From Tiliqua scincoides (taxonomy: Eukaryota > Chordata > Lepidosauria > Squamata > Scincidae), in NCBI RefSeq assembly GCF_035046505.1, contig NC_089829.1, positions 31,691,460-31,755,459 of the forward strand: DNA of 64,000 bases, read 5' to 3'. Numbering within the stretch: the stretch's first letter is position 1; each line of letters begins with the position of its first letter. The notes under the pieces are model-generated. The model did not search any database. It saw only the letters and a list, made by a program, of their open reading frames with translations, and had not been told where the DNA came from. A program made the translations under genes and the position numbers. Positions 55,701 to 64,000 of this stretch are shown here, one piece after another.

Positions 55701-58700
55701 TTATTTCATGTCCACAGTTAACGTGGAATTATCTGGAATTACATTGACATGGGTACATAACATAAGTCTGGTTTTGATTTGTCAAGTGCCCCTCAAAGGT
55801 GAAGATTATATGCAATACCATAATCTAGTAACCATTTTTTAAATTACCTGGAAATGTAATTCATTCTTCCTTACTTCCTTTGTTCTTGCTATTCTTTGCT
55901 TTAAAAATGTGTTTAAAATCCTAGAACAAAAAGCAAATTTGTGTTGGTTACTCTTCTCAGCCATGGTACTAAACAAATTTCCAAGCATGCTTCCAAAAAG
56001 CCCCACTATTTCTTGTTATGAGCATGCAAAGATTCACTCTAAACTATTATTTGAGAAATTCCGTAATTAGAGAAGCTTGGCAGTTGCTCACCAGTAGCAA
56101 CAAAGACATCTTAGGCACAGTCTGTCAGAGAAGTTCTTTACCAGTTGCCCTTTTGAGATAAGAGCAGCTCAAGAACTGGTCTGTGCTCTTGTGCAACATA
56201 ACCACATTCCAACATTGGGGCTTGTGCAGAATTTCCTGTTCAGTCATACTCATTTATCCTAACTTGAAATTCCAAAGAGCTTCACTTTGTGGAACTTTCA
56301 GGCACGCAAGGGTTTGGTTTTCAGTTTAGTATGGTGGACAGATCTGTGCTTCCAATCAGGGAAGCACAAGCAAAAGGGGATAATATTCCCTAACTAAGAA
56401 TTGATAAGCACATATGTACAAGTGAAGATTAAAAATTGCAATTAAAACTATTTTCATATAATTCTCAATTGTAGCTTTTCATTAACTCTTACATGTTGCC
56501 CTGTTGAGGAAATCTTTGCTCTGATGGAAGCTTGTGTATGCACAAGTGACTGATCAGTGCTTAGTAGGGCAATTCTTATGCATGTCTACCTGGAAGTAAA
56601 TCCACTGAGTTCAGTGAGGCTTTCTCTAAAATAAGTGTGTGTGTGGGATTACAGTCTGTCTGCAGTTCTCCAAACTGGAACCAGTCATTCTTGTCAATTC
56701 ACTTGAAATGACTGTATACCAAAGACACATTAACATACTTCTGTTACTTCCATGTAACATAACTGACCTTGCACTCAAGTCTCCTCAACACACAAGGGCA
56801 GGAACTAGAACACTGGCACCTATTTTCTTTATTTGTAAAATAACCTGCTTCTTTTTTTCTTCCTTCAAGGGAATATTCAACAGCCATAGGCCATCGGTTG
56901 CAAGATCATGGCCTTGTGGTGGAAATGATTTACCTTACATCTGAATCAGGTCTCACGCGTGCCCTCCAAGAAGTTAAAAATGATGGTTCCCCATTTTGCA
57001 TTCTTGTTGAACCATCCAATGTAGCACTTTCCTCTTGCACCGTAATCATGCTTCATCAGTCTATCAAAAGTAAGTTTAGTTTCATTCAGAAACTGTCCCC
57101 ACTTAAAAATGCTACCTCCAGTCTTTTCTCTGAACACACAAACATTAAAACATCATAAGTTGGGGGTAATACTCCTGACTGGAAACTAAAATGTCTTGAA
57201 AATACATTAATAAATGTGCTGAAGAACTGATTAAAAAACCCACAAACTATGTATTTATTAAAACAGTCATACAATTATACTCCTCTTCTGCACTAAGCAA
57301 CATATGTCATCTTTTTTTTTTTTTGTACTTGAGACTGTTTTCCTCTTATCTGGGGAAAAATGTGTCTTAAGCAAACGATTAAGTGTCTCGATAGATTAAA
57401 ACAAAATTGCATCTTTCACCACCAACTTAATACTGTTCCCCCACTCTTCAGGAATGGTTTATAAAATCGTTCCAAGCACAGAATGAATCTGTTTTACATT
57501 AGCGCACTCTTTTCAAGAGCTTAAAAGTGAACACTGCATTTAACACTCATCACGTTTGTAATGAATCACAAACATATAACATTGAGTTTAAAAGCTGAAA
57601 CATATGAATGTTGAAACTGAAGTTGGCTTTTAACTCCAGAATTGAAGAGTGTCAAAGCACCCCTTTTTTGTCTTGTCTTGATGTGTTTTGAAAAGCAAGG
57701 TGTCTCTCTTCTCCGTAGTACACCGTAATATGCCCATGGAAGATGCATTGGCTCTGATAGCTAAAGCGTTTCAGAACATTTTTGGTGAGCGCGGACAACA
57801 GGAACGCACAGAGATTGCACACAAAGCAGCTGATCTGGCGGATGACTACCTAGAACGGGAGCTCTATGAGAGTTACCATGTGCCTCTAGGCATTAAACAC
57901 CTCCTCTTTCTGTTAAGTGAGGGAAAACATTTGTATCTGGAAGAATTGAACTCAATAAGTGACTACCTGAAGACCAGGAGAAATAAGCTTGAAGGTATTC
58001 CTGACTTTCCCCTCCTGTTATCCCTATAAATTCCATTTTTCCAAAACTAGCCCTTGGTTGCATTCTACATAAAAATTGCATTAATAAAAAAAGAACATGA
58101 AGTTTAAACCCCTTTCCATAAAAACCTCACTTCATATGACTGCAGACGTTTCCTAAAAACTTACACTTTGCCTTTGTAAGCAAAGGATTCTGATATATAT
58201 CATTCTATAATATAGCTCCCATAGGTGATATCAGGCAGCTTTCAGTTGGGGGTATGGCAAGGTTTAAAATGGACTCACCGACCAGTTGCGCGCACACACT
58301 TGTATATACCCTGCATTTTGTTCTTACACCCTGTTTATCAACTAGTCCTTCACAGCATGTTCTTATGGATATATAAGAGGAATTTAAGTCCCATTTGCAC
58401 GGCATCAGGGGAAAATACAGCCTGCCCTTGTGTTGGATAGATTTCACATGTTGCTGAGTTGCTACTGGTGGGTGGACAGAAGGGAGGAAACAGTAAAGCT
58501 TCCCAGGCAGTAGTGGTTCCAGGAAGAAGGCAGCCCTTACACGCAGACCACTGGTTGAACCTGCTTCCAGTGGTCCTGAAGGGCAGCCGTGCCCCTTGTT
58601 CACTGCCCAAGTCCTGATAACAATTGCATTTCACATGGCAAAACCCATTCCATGCATGTTTAAAGTCAGAATACATGAAACCTTAACATTCGGGAAAACA

Positions 58701-60938
58701 ATGTCAGATCAACAATGCCACTTGATCCTCTGATTCTATGAACAACAAAAAAATGAAATTTAGACAATACTTTAAAACATCAATAAATCCTACAACATCC
58801 AGAAATCTAACTCTAATCCTCTTTGAAAGATAAGTATTTGCCTAATTTAAAGAATAGGTGGTTAGTCCCATAGTGAGTGGCAAATGGCAGCCTTTGCTGT
58901 TGATATTGGGTGCTCTATGAAGAATCTGCCTTGCTTGCTAACTCTTCATTCTCCTGAACCAGGCTTTGTTGCAGAGACAGAAGATTTAGCTGCTGAGGTT
59001 GAAAACTCCATGTATCCAGCAATGGTCAGGCCAAGTACTAGCGCTCTCCCCCAGACTCTCAGCAAACCCCCACCTCTTCTTCCAACCCCTGGCCGAAATC
59101 CTGGGTTGGGCCAGTCAACTTCTGCTAAAACTGCTTTGTTGGGTGAGAGGCCATTGGGAGGTCTCCTTCCAACTCCAGGTTGGTAAACCTTATTAATTTT
59201 CTTAACTTTCTCATTGAATTGTTTAAGACTTGGGACGAAGCAGAGGAAGAAACGCAAAATGTGGAGGTGGACAATGGTTAACACTGAGGCAAAGAGCTGG
59301 CTGGAGACAAGAGCCCCAGGGTAATTAGTGAATACCTGAATCATCCTGAATGGATTCATGCAAATGAATCCACTTGGTCTGTTAGAGCCGTTAAATAGCC
59401 AATGCATGTATGTCCATTTTATATGTAGCATTAATCACTGTTACCTAACAGCTGTTTTGCTGTTCCTGAATAGCTCCAGATGCTTGTCAGTGGGGAGCTT
59501 GAGTTAATGCAAATAGTTGTGTCCTTTTCCCCCCCACTATAACAGGAATACCTGGTCCAAAAGGGAAACCCCCACCTCTTCTAACCAAGTCTCCTAAAAG
59601 ACCGATTCACCTAGTTCCTCCTCCACACCTGACTGCCAAGAGACCACTGCTTGGTAGACCTGGCCTGCTGCCAACACCAGGTAAGGGTTGGGTTAATTTG
59701 GTGCTGGGCAGAAATGGAGATGACTCTTGGCCTAGGAGTCATGAGATAATCCAGCTCGGAAAGCCTGGATTGCTGTGGTCACTTCAATGTTCTTATAGTT
59801 GTGTGCAGTTTCCTGGTCTGGCATGAGATTGTTTAGACTTCCATGGCTCTCGCTTCCATGGACATTCTGGACCTTGGTGATGAGCTAAGCTGGGAGCCAG
59901 TGTCATTTGCATACTGGGATTGCTGTCCTGCACTAATAGCAGTTCATGCTTCATATAGAGTACTTTAGGAGATAATTGAACTTTACAGTGCTGTGGATGT
60001 GGGCCAGGGCTGTGTGTAACCTGTATCTGCCTGTAGCCCTTATGACTGCTAGGAGCTCAGAAAGTTATCTGAGCAGTATCTGCTACAGTTCCAAAGTGGT
60101 AGGGTGGGAGAATGGTAGCCTGGAAATCCTCCCCCCCCCCCACCTTATTTCCTGTAGTCTCATCACAAACTTTCCAAAATCCTTTCAAAGAATGATTTTT
60201 GGAATAAATCATGCAAATTAAAACCACATTGGCAAGTATCCTTACTGTAATTGGAGCCATGGCATTTGCATCTCTTCTTGGGCATGGAATGAAGTGCACA
60301 GCTCTGCTTGTGGCACAGCTCCCTCAAACTCATGATCTAAAGCCTTCCTAGTGTGGGCTGTACATGTGCAAGGAGGTCTAACAGTTCCTTCTATTTCAGT
60401 CTTCAAATACAAGCTGGTAAAAATGCGAGACTGTCTGACCGCACAAGGCGTTGTGGGGAAAGGTGGGGGTTGGGGAGAGTGGAAGCTATATGGGGAAAGG
60501 CAGATGCATGTACCAAGTGGCAGCTATAGGTTTCTGGCTTCTGCTGTTCTGAAGTAAAGGAGTGGTTTTTGTCATTTAGCATCTTGGTCCAGTCAAGACG
60601 CTGTCTCTTTCCTGCATTGCCTCCTAAGCACTGCTGCTTCCCACTCTTGGGATCCTCTTTTTTTCAAATGGGAAATGCCACCATTCATACATCACCTCTT
60701 GTTTTTCTGTTCACAGCTGCTCAAGGAAGATCAGTCCAGCATCACTGGGTACCCAAGCCAAAGTTCCTGGCTTGACTTGGACACCTGGCTTACTAATGAA
60801 ACAGTGATCCTAATGGTGGCAGCCCTCTTCCAAGATAGCACAGCTGGACACATTTGTGTTAGTGCATTGGACAAACTTATTAAACATGTATTTTATGTTG
60901 TACACATTCCTGAGAACTTTTTTCTTTTTTTTACTTAA
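46666..60938 (+). CDS. NCOA5-like protein (nuclear receptor coactivator 5 paralogue)
   Basis: Supported coding exons: 46666-46724, 51914-51994, 52382-52464, 52743-52869, 56870-57069, 57719-57994, 58963-59178, 59546-59680, all in phase (about 392 residues), plus one or more unsettled 3' exons. Residues about 100-200 align with the anticodon-binding-like domain of NCOA5: human DCSVIVVNK corresponds to DCVIVSISK, GSPFAIV to GSPFCILV, SCTVNIM to SCTVIML, and EHRNMP to IHRNMP. LLFLL (245-249) sits where NCOA5 has its LxxLL receptor-binding box. Residues 276-393 are Pro-rich with three LLPTPG repeats. NCOA5 is an AF2-independent coactivator or corepressor of estrogen receptors and Rev-erb. The Arg/Asp-rich N-terminus of NCOA5 is missing; the start here is MSSWVKVSAVQAQTP. 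True NCOA5 is on human chromosome 20, so this is probably a separate paralogue. The call is firm for family and uncertain for C-terminus and name. Confidence 0.85.
46725..50020. other. NCOA5-like intron 2, mostly unrecognised
   Basis: A hairpin MITE is at 47596-47741. Otherwise A+T-rich intron sequence with no recognised RNA gene or coding exon. Confidence 0.45.
47596..47741. mobile_element. Hairpin MITE, about 60-bp arms
   Basis: CATCTAGTTT...GCATAGCC...TGAATGGTTCAAG on the left pairs with CTTGGACCATTCA...GGCTATGCC...AAACTAGATG on the right. Confidence 0.6.
50021..50053 (+). CDS. Candidate 33-nt cassette exon of the NCOA5-like gene
   Basis: A pyrimidine-rich acceptor (TTTTTGGGTCCAG) and a near-perfect donor (GTAAGTA) frame 33 nt that fit the local phase (1+30+2) and add HRPGWIPRLLD without a stop. 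There is no homologue to confirm it; it may be an alternative exon or a chance match. Confidence 0.45.
50180..50766 (+). mobile_element. LINE 3' region, L2/CR1 group, with open RT C-terminal frame
   Basis: Encodes [80 protein letters not shown] and [13 protein letters not shown] over about 130 residues without a lesion, then a 3' UTR ending GATCCAGTGGGGCTGTTCTT. It is 5'-truncated. Its intact frame suggests a younger insertion than the others. It lies in intron 2 of the NCOA5-like gene, same strand. Confidence 0.93.
50767..51913. other. NCOA5-like intron, unrecognised part
   Basis: Unique-looking intron; short (CTG)n run at 51617-51632; no repeat named. Confidence 0.4.
51914..51994 (+). CDS. 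NCOA5-like coding exon (residues 20-47)
   Basis: Encodes SIHPYRSYPKNTYSPPDGYA, then TEYEDVN. The acceptor is CTCCATTTAG and the donor GTTAGA. Rich in Tyr, Pro and Ser and likely disordered. Confidence 0.85.
52382..52464 (+). CDS. NCOA5-like coding exon (residues 47-75)
   Basis: Encodes FEELFGQQYRPSTGNEDNYE, then RYHYSQK. The acceptor is TATGTTCAG and the donor GTAAGA, phase 1. Confidence 0.87.
52743..52869 (+). CDS. NCOA5-like coding exon (residues 75-117)
   Basis: Encodes DDYTKDVHRDKMYLQFYQQI, then EKAYDRDRPSDCVIV. It enters the conserved domain, matching human YRQYFEEIQRRFDAERPVDC. The donor is GTAAGT. Confidence 0.92.
53650..54185. other. Intronic G+C- and CpG-rich block, unexplained
   Basis: Sharply richer in G+C than its surroundings, with CpGs (GTGCGCGGAACC, TTCGCGCACAGG, AGGCGCCTCCACGG). 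Overlapping ORFs on both strands show no domain. It could be a minor promoter or an unknown repeat. Confidence 0.4.
56568..56656. mobile_element. Short MITE of the CAATTCTTATGCATGTCTAC family
   Basis: GGCAATTCTTATGCATGTCT, GGAAGTAAATCCACTGAGTT and a GGGATTACAGTC end; one of the about ten units of this family here. Confidence 0.65.
56870..57069 (+). CDS. NCOA5-like coding exon (residues 117-184)
   Basis: Core of the anticodon-binding-like domain: GHRLQDHGLVVEMIYLTSES, GSPFCILVEPSNVALSSCTV. The acceptor follows a T-rich tract (TTCCTTCAAG) and the donor is GTAAGT. Confidence 0.95.
57719..57994 (+). CDS. NCOA5-like coding exon with LxxLL box (residues 184-276)
   Basis: Starts IHRNMPMEDALALIAKAFQN. 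LLFLL at 57901-57915 aligns with the NCOA5 LINLL box, and LEELNSISDYLKTRRNKLEG with human TDKIINYLRERKERL. The donor is GTATTC (weak). Confidence 0.95.
57995..58962. other. NCOA5-like intron, unrecognised
   Basis: No repeat or exon recognised. Confidence 0.4.
58963..59178 (+). CDS. NCOA5-like Pro-rich coding exon (residues 276-348)
   Basis: Encodes FVAETEDLAAEVENSMYPAM and a Pro-rich stretch with LLPTPGRNPG and GGLLPTPG. The frame calls for a donor GTTGGT at 59179; a stronger-looking GTAAAC lies four bases further on. Confidence 0.85.
59546..59680 (+). CDS. NCOA5-like Pro-rich coding exon (residues 348-393)
   Basis: Encodes IPGPKGKPPPLLTKSPKRP, then HLVPPPHLTAKRPLLGRPGL and PTP. The acceptor is CTATAACAG and the donor GTAAGG, phase 1. 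A third LLPTPG ends the exon. Confidence 0.87.
60718..60938 (+). CDS. Candidate 3'-terminal exon of the NCOA5-like gene
   Basis: After the acceptor TTCTGTTCACAG two frames are possible. One reads LLKEDQSSITGYPSQSSWLD and further (VSALDKLIKHV, resembling human VQKALDTLIQS) to TAA at 60938. The other, which fits direct splicing from 59680, stops at 60775. A further candidate acceptor at 60399 could give a stop at 60557 or a 17-nt micro-exon that would set the longer frame. Confidence 0.45.
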
Positions 60939-60952
60939 GTGGAAGAGTGAAA

Positions 60953-60958
60953 ATAAAT
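60953..60958 (+). terminator. Candidate polyadenylation signal AATAAA of the NCOA5-like gene
   Basis: AATAAA followed by a GT-rich stretch (TGTTTGTGG) fits an mRNA end near 60975. It lies only 15 nt after the longest candidate stop, so a second AATAAA at about 61018 may be used instead. Confidence 0.5.
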
Positions 60959-60975
60959 GTTTGTGGAAAGGTCAG

Positions 60976-63394
60976 TATTGTCAGTTCCCAATACTGTTTT
61001 AAATCAGTACCAACCCCAATAAATGATTTATTTACACAGGTTGTCATTGGTTTCTTTCCAGTTTCAGTTCTACTCAAATATGGTAGTTGTCTGTCTGAGA
61101 TGGTTTGTTCTTGATGGAGACTGCATCCCAGCTAGATGCAAACTCTTCTTGGGATTATCTTGCTATCCTTTTCTCTGCCAAAGTGCAGCACCCAGTAGTC
61201 ACTACTGTCTGTAGGTCATGAGGTTGGCAGAAATTAATGTCACAGTAGCATCCAAGTTATGGAACCAGTTGCCATATGCACTTGAGATTTAGACACAAGT
61301 TCGTTACTTGTTCGTCTGAGTGGTACAAGCAGGTTCATACATTGAGAACTTCTCTAGTGTTTTGGGAATGTAATTTAATTTATCTTGCTATGTTTGCTAA
61401 CATGTCAATCATTTCCAAGTTTTCATTTTGAAGCAGTGGTTAAAACTTTGCTAGGCACGGAGAGACTACTTCTGTAGGCTGGTATCTCTTACCCTCAGCC
61501 CTTGTATCCATCTTCAGTTCCCTTCTCTCCGATTCTCAAACATTCCTACCCAGAATATAATTGTACACTTTATATAAAGCCACTTTGGGCACGTGTCCTG
61601 GCTGGAAAACAGGCTATAAATCATTGTTAAAATCATCAAGGTCTAATGGTCAAAAGCATGACAAAGATGCAACACTGCTTCCTGCTTTATTATGGGGACA
61701 TCATAACAACTCAACAACTTGCCTAATAAAATAGAAACAATATTAATAAAGCAGCAGTTTAAAAATAAAAGAAGCAACAGTGGCTTGGTGACTAAAATCT
61801 GCGGAACAATGACACAGGCCTACCAAAAAACCTTTTTAGTTGCCAAGGATGTTTGAACAAACTTATTACTAAATTAAAAAATGATGTCAGTTTTGCCTAA
61901 TTGGCTCTAATTTTGAGGGTATGGTATAGCCACCGTATATGTCATTTCAAGCAGCTTCCTTGTACAAAAGCAGACACCATGGCTTCTTGAGGAAACTCCC
62001 TGAATATAAGGAAGCTCCTTATATGCTTGAATCTCAGCATAGAAGGTGGCTATCTCGGTCTAGTAATTGAAGTGTAGCTGATGTGGTCAGGGGCAGTCTT
62101 TCAGGTACCTCATCCAAAGCCATTAGTGTTTAAAAAGCACAGCTGTCAGTATGACCCATCAATACATTTAGTAACATGATTTATCAGCACCCTAAATTTG
62201 TTAATCTGGCCAACAAGGTTGAGTGTGACTCTATCCTGAACAGGTCAAATACCAGATCCCAGACCTGCTGAAAGAAACCATTTGGTAAGAGCACCTCATT
62301 CTGAACCTGTGGCAAACTTCAGACTGAATTGAAGCGGCCTTCACCATCCCAGCAGCAGAACTCATTGTCTTTCTCCGCACATGAAGAATGTTCAATTTAA
62401 CAATCTCAATTTAAGGAAACGTAATTATCTTTTTCATAGCTGCCTCTGTATATTTAGTACAGCTTTGTCAAACTGCACAAACATTCATTAGCTAGCTTTG
62501 TTACTTCACCAAGGAGCGTAGGTCATGCAAATAAATTGCCCTAACAATCTGAATGAAGGCACTCTTGTATTGTGTACTCTCTATTTAAGGGAAACTTGTC
62601 CGTCACCAGAAGGGGGCATTGCTTGACTGAAAAAGATCTCTTCATTTTGTTGGATTTGTCAAAGTAGTAGGAGTTGAGTGGGGAAATAACACAAGACATA
62701 ATACAAGTGGGAAAGATAGCACAAGGGCGACCATCACATGAATAAATATGTGATATCACGCTTAAGGCAACAAGGCAGACAGGATGTATTGATTACAATG
62801 CCTGTCTTGAGATGATAAATCATATTTGTTTCTTCAGTTTACAATGGTTATAGACTGCCTGTCAACAGCAAACTGTTATCAAAGTGTTTTGCAACTATTT
62901 TTACAATGCAATTAAAAACCATACTACACAGAAAAACCATACAATTCAGCACTGGAAAATTTTAAAACTATATGACACAAAATCTCCGCCAATCTCCAAA
63001 CACCTAATCAAAAGGCTTATGGGGGAGGGGGAAGAGGAGTAGAGGCCTGGCTTTTCTCCATGTGAACATATAGTAGCAATGGTACTTTATGTAAAACGTA
63101 TACTTAAAAATAACAATTGTTGGAAATGCTGCCAGCCTAAAGCAGGTATATGATGGGTATGCCCCATGGTTACATTTTTTCAAACCATAAAATGCCTCTA
63201 AACAATGAGACTTATGCTAGGTTAAAAGAGGACGGGGAGTTTATTGATTTTAAAAATTTATATCCCCCCTTTCTTATGGTGAAGCAAATGCCCACTCCTT
63301 TTAGCCACTCCTTTCTACCACTGTCACTGCTGAAAAGCAGCCTACATGAAAATTGGGCACCCCCATATCTTGAAATATGATCAAGATTTGCATA
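60976..63394. other. Intergenic DNA downstream of the NCOA5-like gene
   Basis: A SINE-like tail (CACTTTGGGCACGTGTCCTG, then GGCTATAAATC) near 61582-61622 is the only repeat recognised. No coding sequence seen. Confidence 0.45.
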
Positions 63395-63645
63395 TTTTCT
63401 CTTCTGTCATTTGCAGTTAATGAGTTTTTTTGTGAGAACAAAGTGCTGATTTCTGGCCATCAGCTGCTTAATGATGTCACTTTCTGCTTAATGACATCAC
63501 ATCCAGCCCTCAGCAGGTGCCCTGAATTAGTAGAATTCAAATAACAGTTTTATTATTTGGTTGCAATAATTCAGGTGCCCTGAATGCTAACTTTGGCCCT
63601 CTGTATTAAACAAGTTTGACACCCCTGCTCTAGAGAACTGATGCT
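63395..63645 (+). mobile_element. Non-autonomous DNA element, hAT-like, with tandem GATGTCACTTTCTGCTTAAT
   Basis: Ends AACTTTGGCCCTCTGTATTA, then ACAAGTTTGACACCCCTG, a hAT-type terminus. Contains paired TTAATGA(T/C)(G/A)TCA motifs, and AGGTGCCCTGAAT occurs twice around an inserted segment. Related to 851-1210. Confidence 0.6.
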
Positions 63646-63700
63646 AATTGGATGCCCTTCAGGGAGAAAGGCGGATTACAAATCAAATAAATAAATCTGA
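63646..63700 (+). mobile_element. SINE/LINE 3' tail fragment
   Basis: GGATGCCCTTCAGGGAGAAA, then GGCGGATTACAAATCAAATA and AAATAAATC: the kind of tail seen on reptile SINEs. Only the tail is present. Confidence 0.5.
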
Positions 63701-63850
63701 TATTTGAATTCTGCAAAAAATTATAATTTGATATTTGCTAATCATTTGATTATCAAATTTTATAATTTGATATAATTATAGTATATACAATTTTATTATG
63801 ATTTGATATTTGAATTATGCAAAAAAAAACCTTTCTGTAGTTTAAACACA
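63701..63850. repeat. A+T-rich simple sequence
   Basis: TAATTTGATATTTG occurs three times in 130 bp with variants: a degenerate tandem repeat next to the SINE tail. Confidence 0.6.
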
Positions 63851-64000
63851 ATCTTCATCATCATTTTTTTTTAAATTTTCACTATTTTTATTTTAAAGGG
63901 AGCAGGAAGTAACATATATGAGTTTCCCCACAGAAAACATTTCACAACAGTGGGGCCACCACGAAAAGGGCCCATGCCAGAAGCTCAAGACAAAGCTATA

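Larger units (their letters stand above)
52870..56869. other. NCOA5-like intron of 4.0 kb
   Basis: Holds a G+C-rich block (53650-54185), a short MITE (56568-56656) and otherwise A+T-rich sequence in which I recognise no RNA gene. Confidence 0.45.

Overview
This window is vertebrate nuclear DNA, almost certainly from a squamate reptile. The genes are intron-rich with GT-AG splice sites and CpG-rich promoters. The repeats are of squamate type: LINE ends of the L2/CR1 group, a CR1 3' end ending in ATTCTATG-like units, tRNA- and 5S-rRNA-derived SINEs, many non-autonomous hAT elements, and a GATA/GACA microsatellite of the kind known from snake Bkm DNA. Nothing bacterial or plasmid-like is present.

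Three protein-coding genes are supported. (1) HEATR3, minus strand, 26811 down to 5853: all 15 coding exons assemble in phase into a 671-residue protein (human 680), the Syo1-type adapter for import of the 5S RNP proteins RPL5/RPL11. (2) CNEP1R1, minus strand, 41319 down to 34534: six coding exons give exactly 125 residues, the regulatory subunit of the nuclear envelope phosphatase CTDNEP1. (3) An NCOA5-like gene, plus strand, from a CpG-rich 5' end near 43.0-43.4 kb to about 60.9 kb: the conserved anticodon-binding-like domain and an LxxLL box are present, but the Arg/Asp-rich N-terminus of NCOA5 is absent. Its C-terminal exon(s) are not settled. CNEP1R1 and the NCOA5-like gene are divergent, with about 1.7 kb between their 5' ends. 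HEATR3 follows CNEP1R1 head-to-tail, as on human 16q12.1 (from memory).

Layout: 1-5852, DNA downstream of HEATR3 (repeats, no gene seen); 5853-26811, HEATR3 with repeat-filled introns; 26812-34533, intergenic DNA with a CpG promoter, a cluster of short MITEs, a complete solo LTR with a 5-bp duplication at 29035-30006, and probably the CNEP1R1 3' UTR; 34534-41319, CNEP1R1; 41320-43390, divergent promoters; 43390-60975, the NCOA5-like gene; 60975-64000, repeat-scarred intergenic DNA.

The window is a good record of nested transposition: hAT elements with matching 8-bp duplications inside a LINE, a SINE inside a hAT element, one LINE inside another, and MITEs with TTAA or TWA duplications. I found no convincing undescribed molecular system. 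The most useful leads are the NCOA5-like paralogue (retained LxxLL box, RFX-type promoter sites, a 33-bp in-phase candidate exon), the tandem arrays at the start of the first intron of all three genes, and the 5S-derived SINE whose tail matches a separate dispersed repeat.
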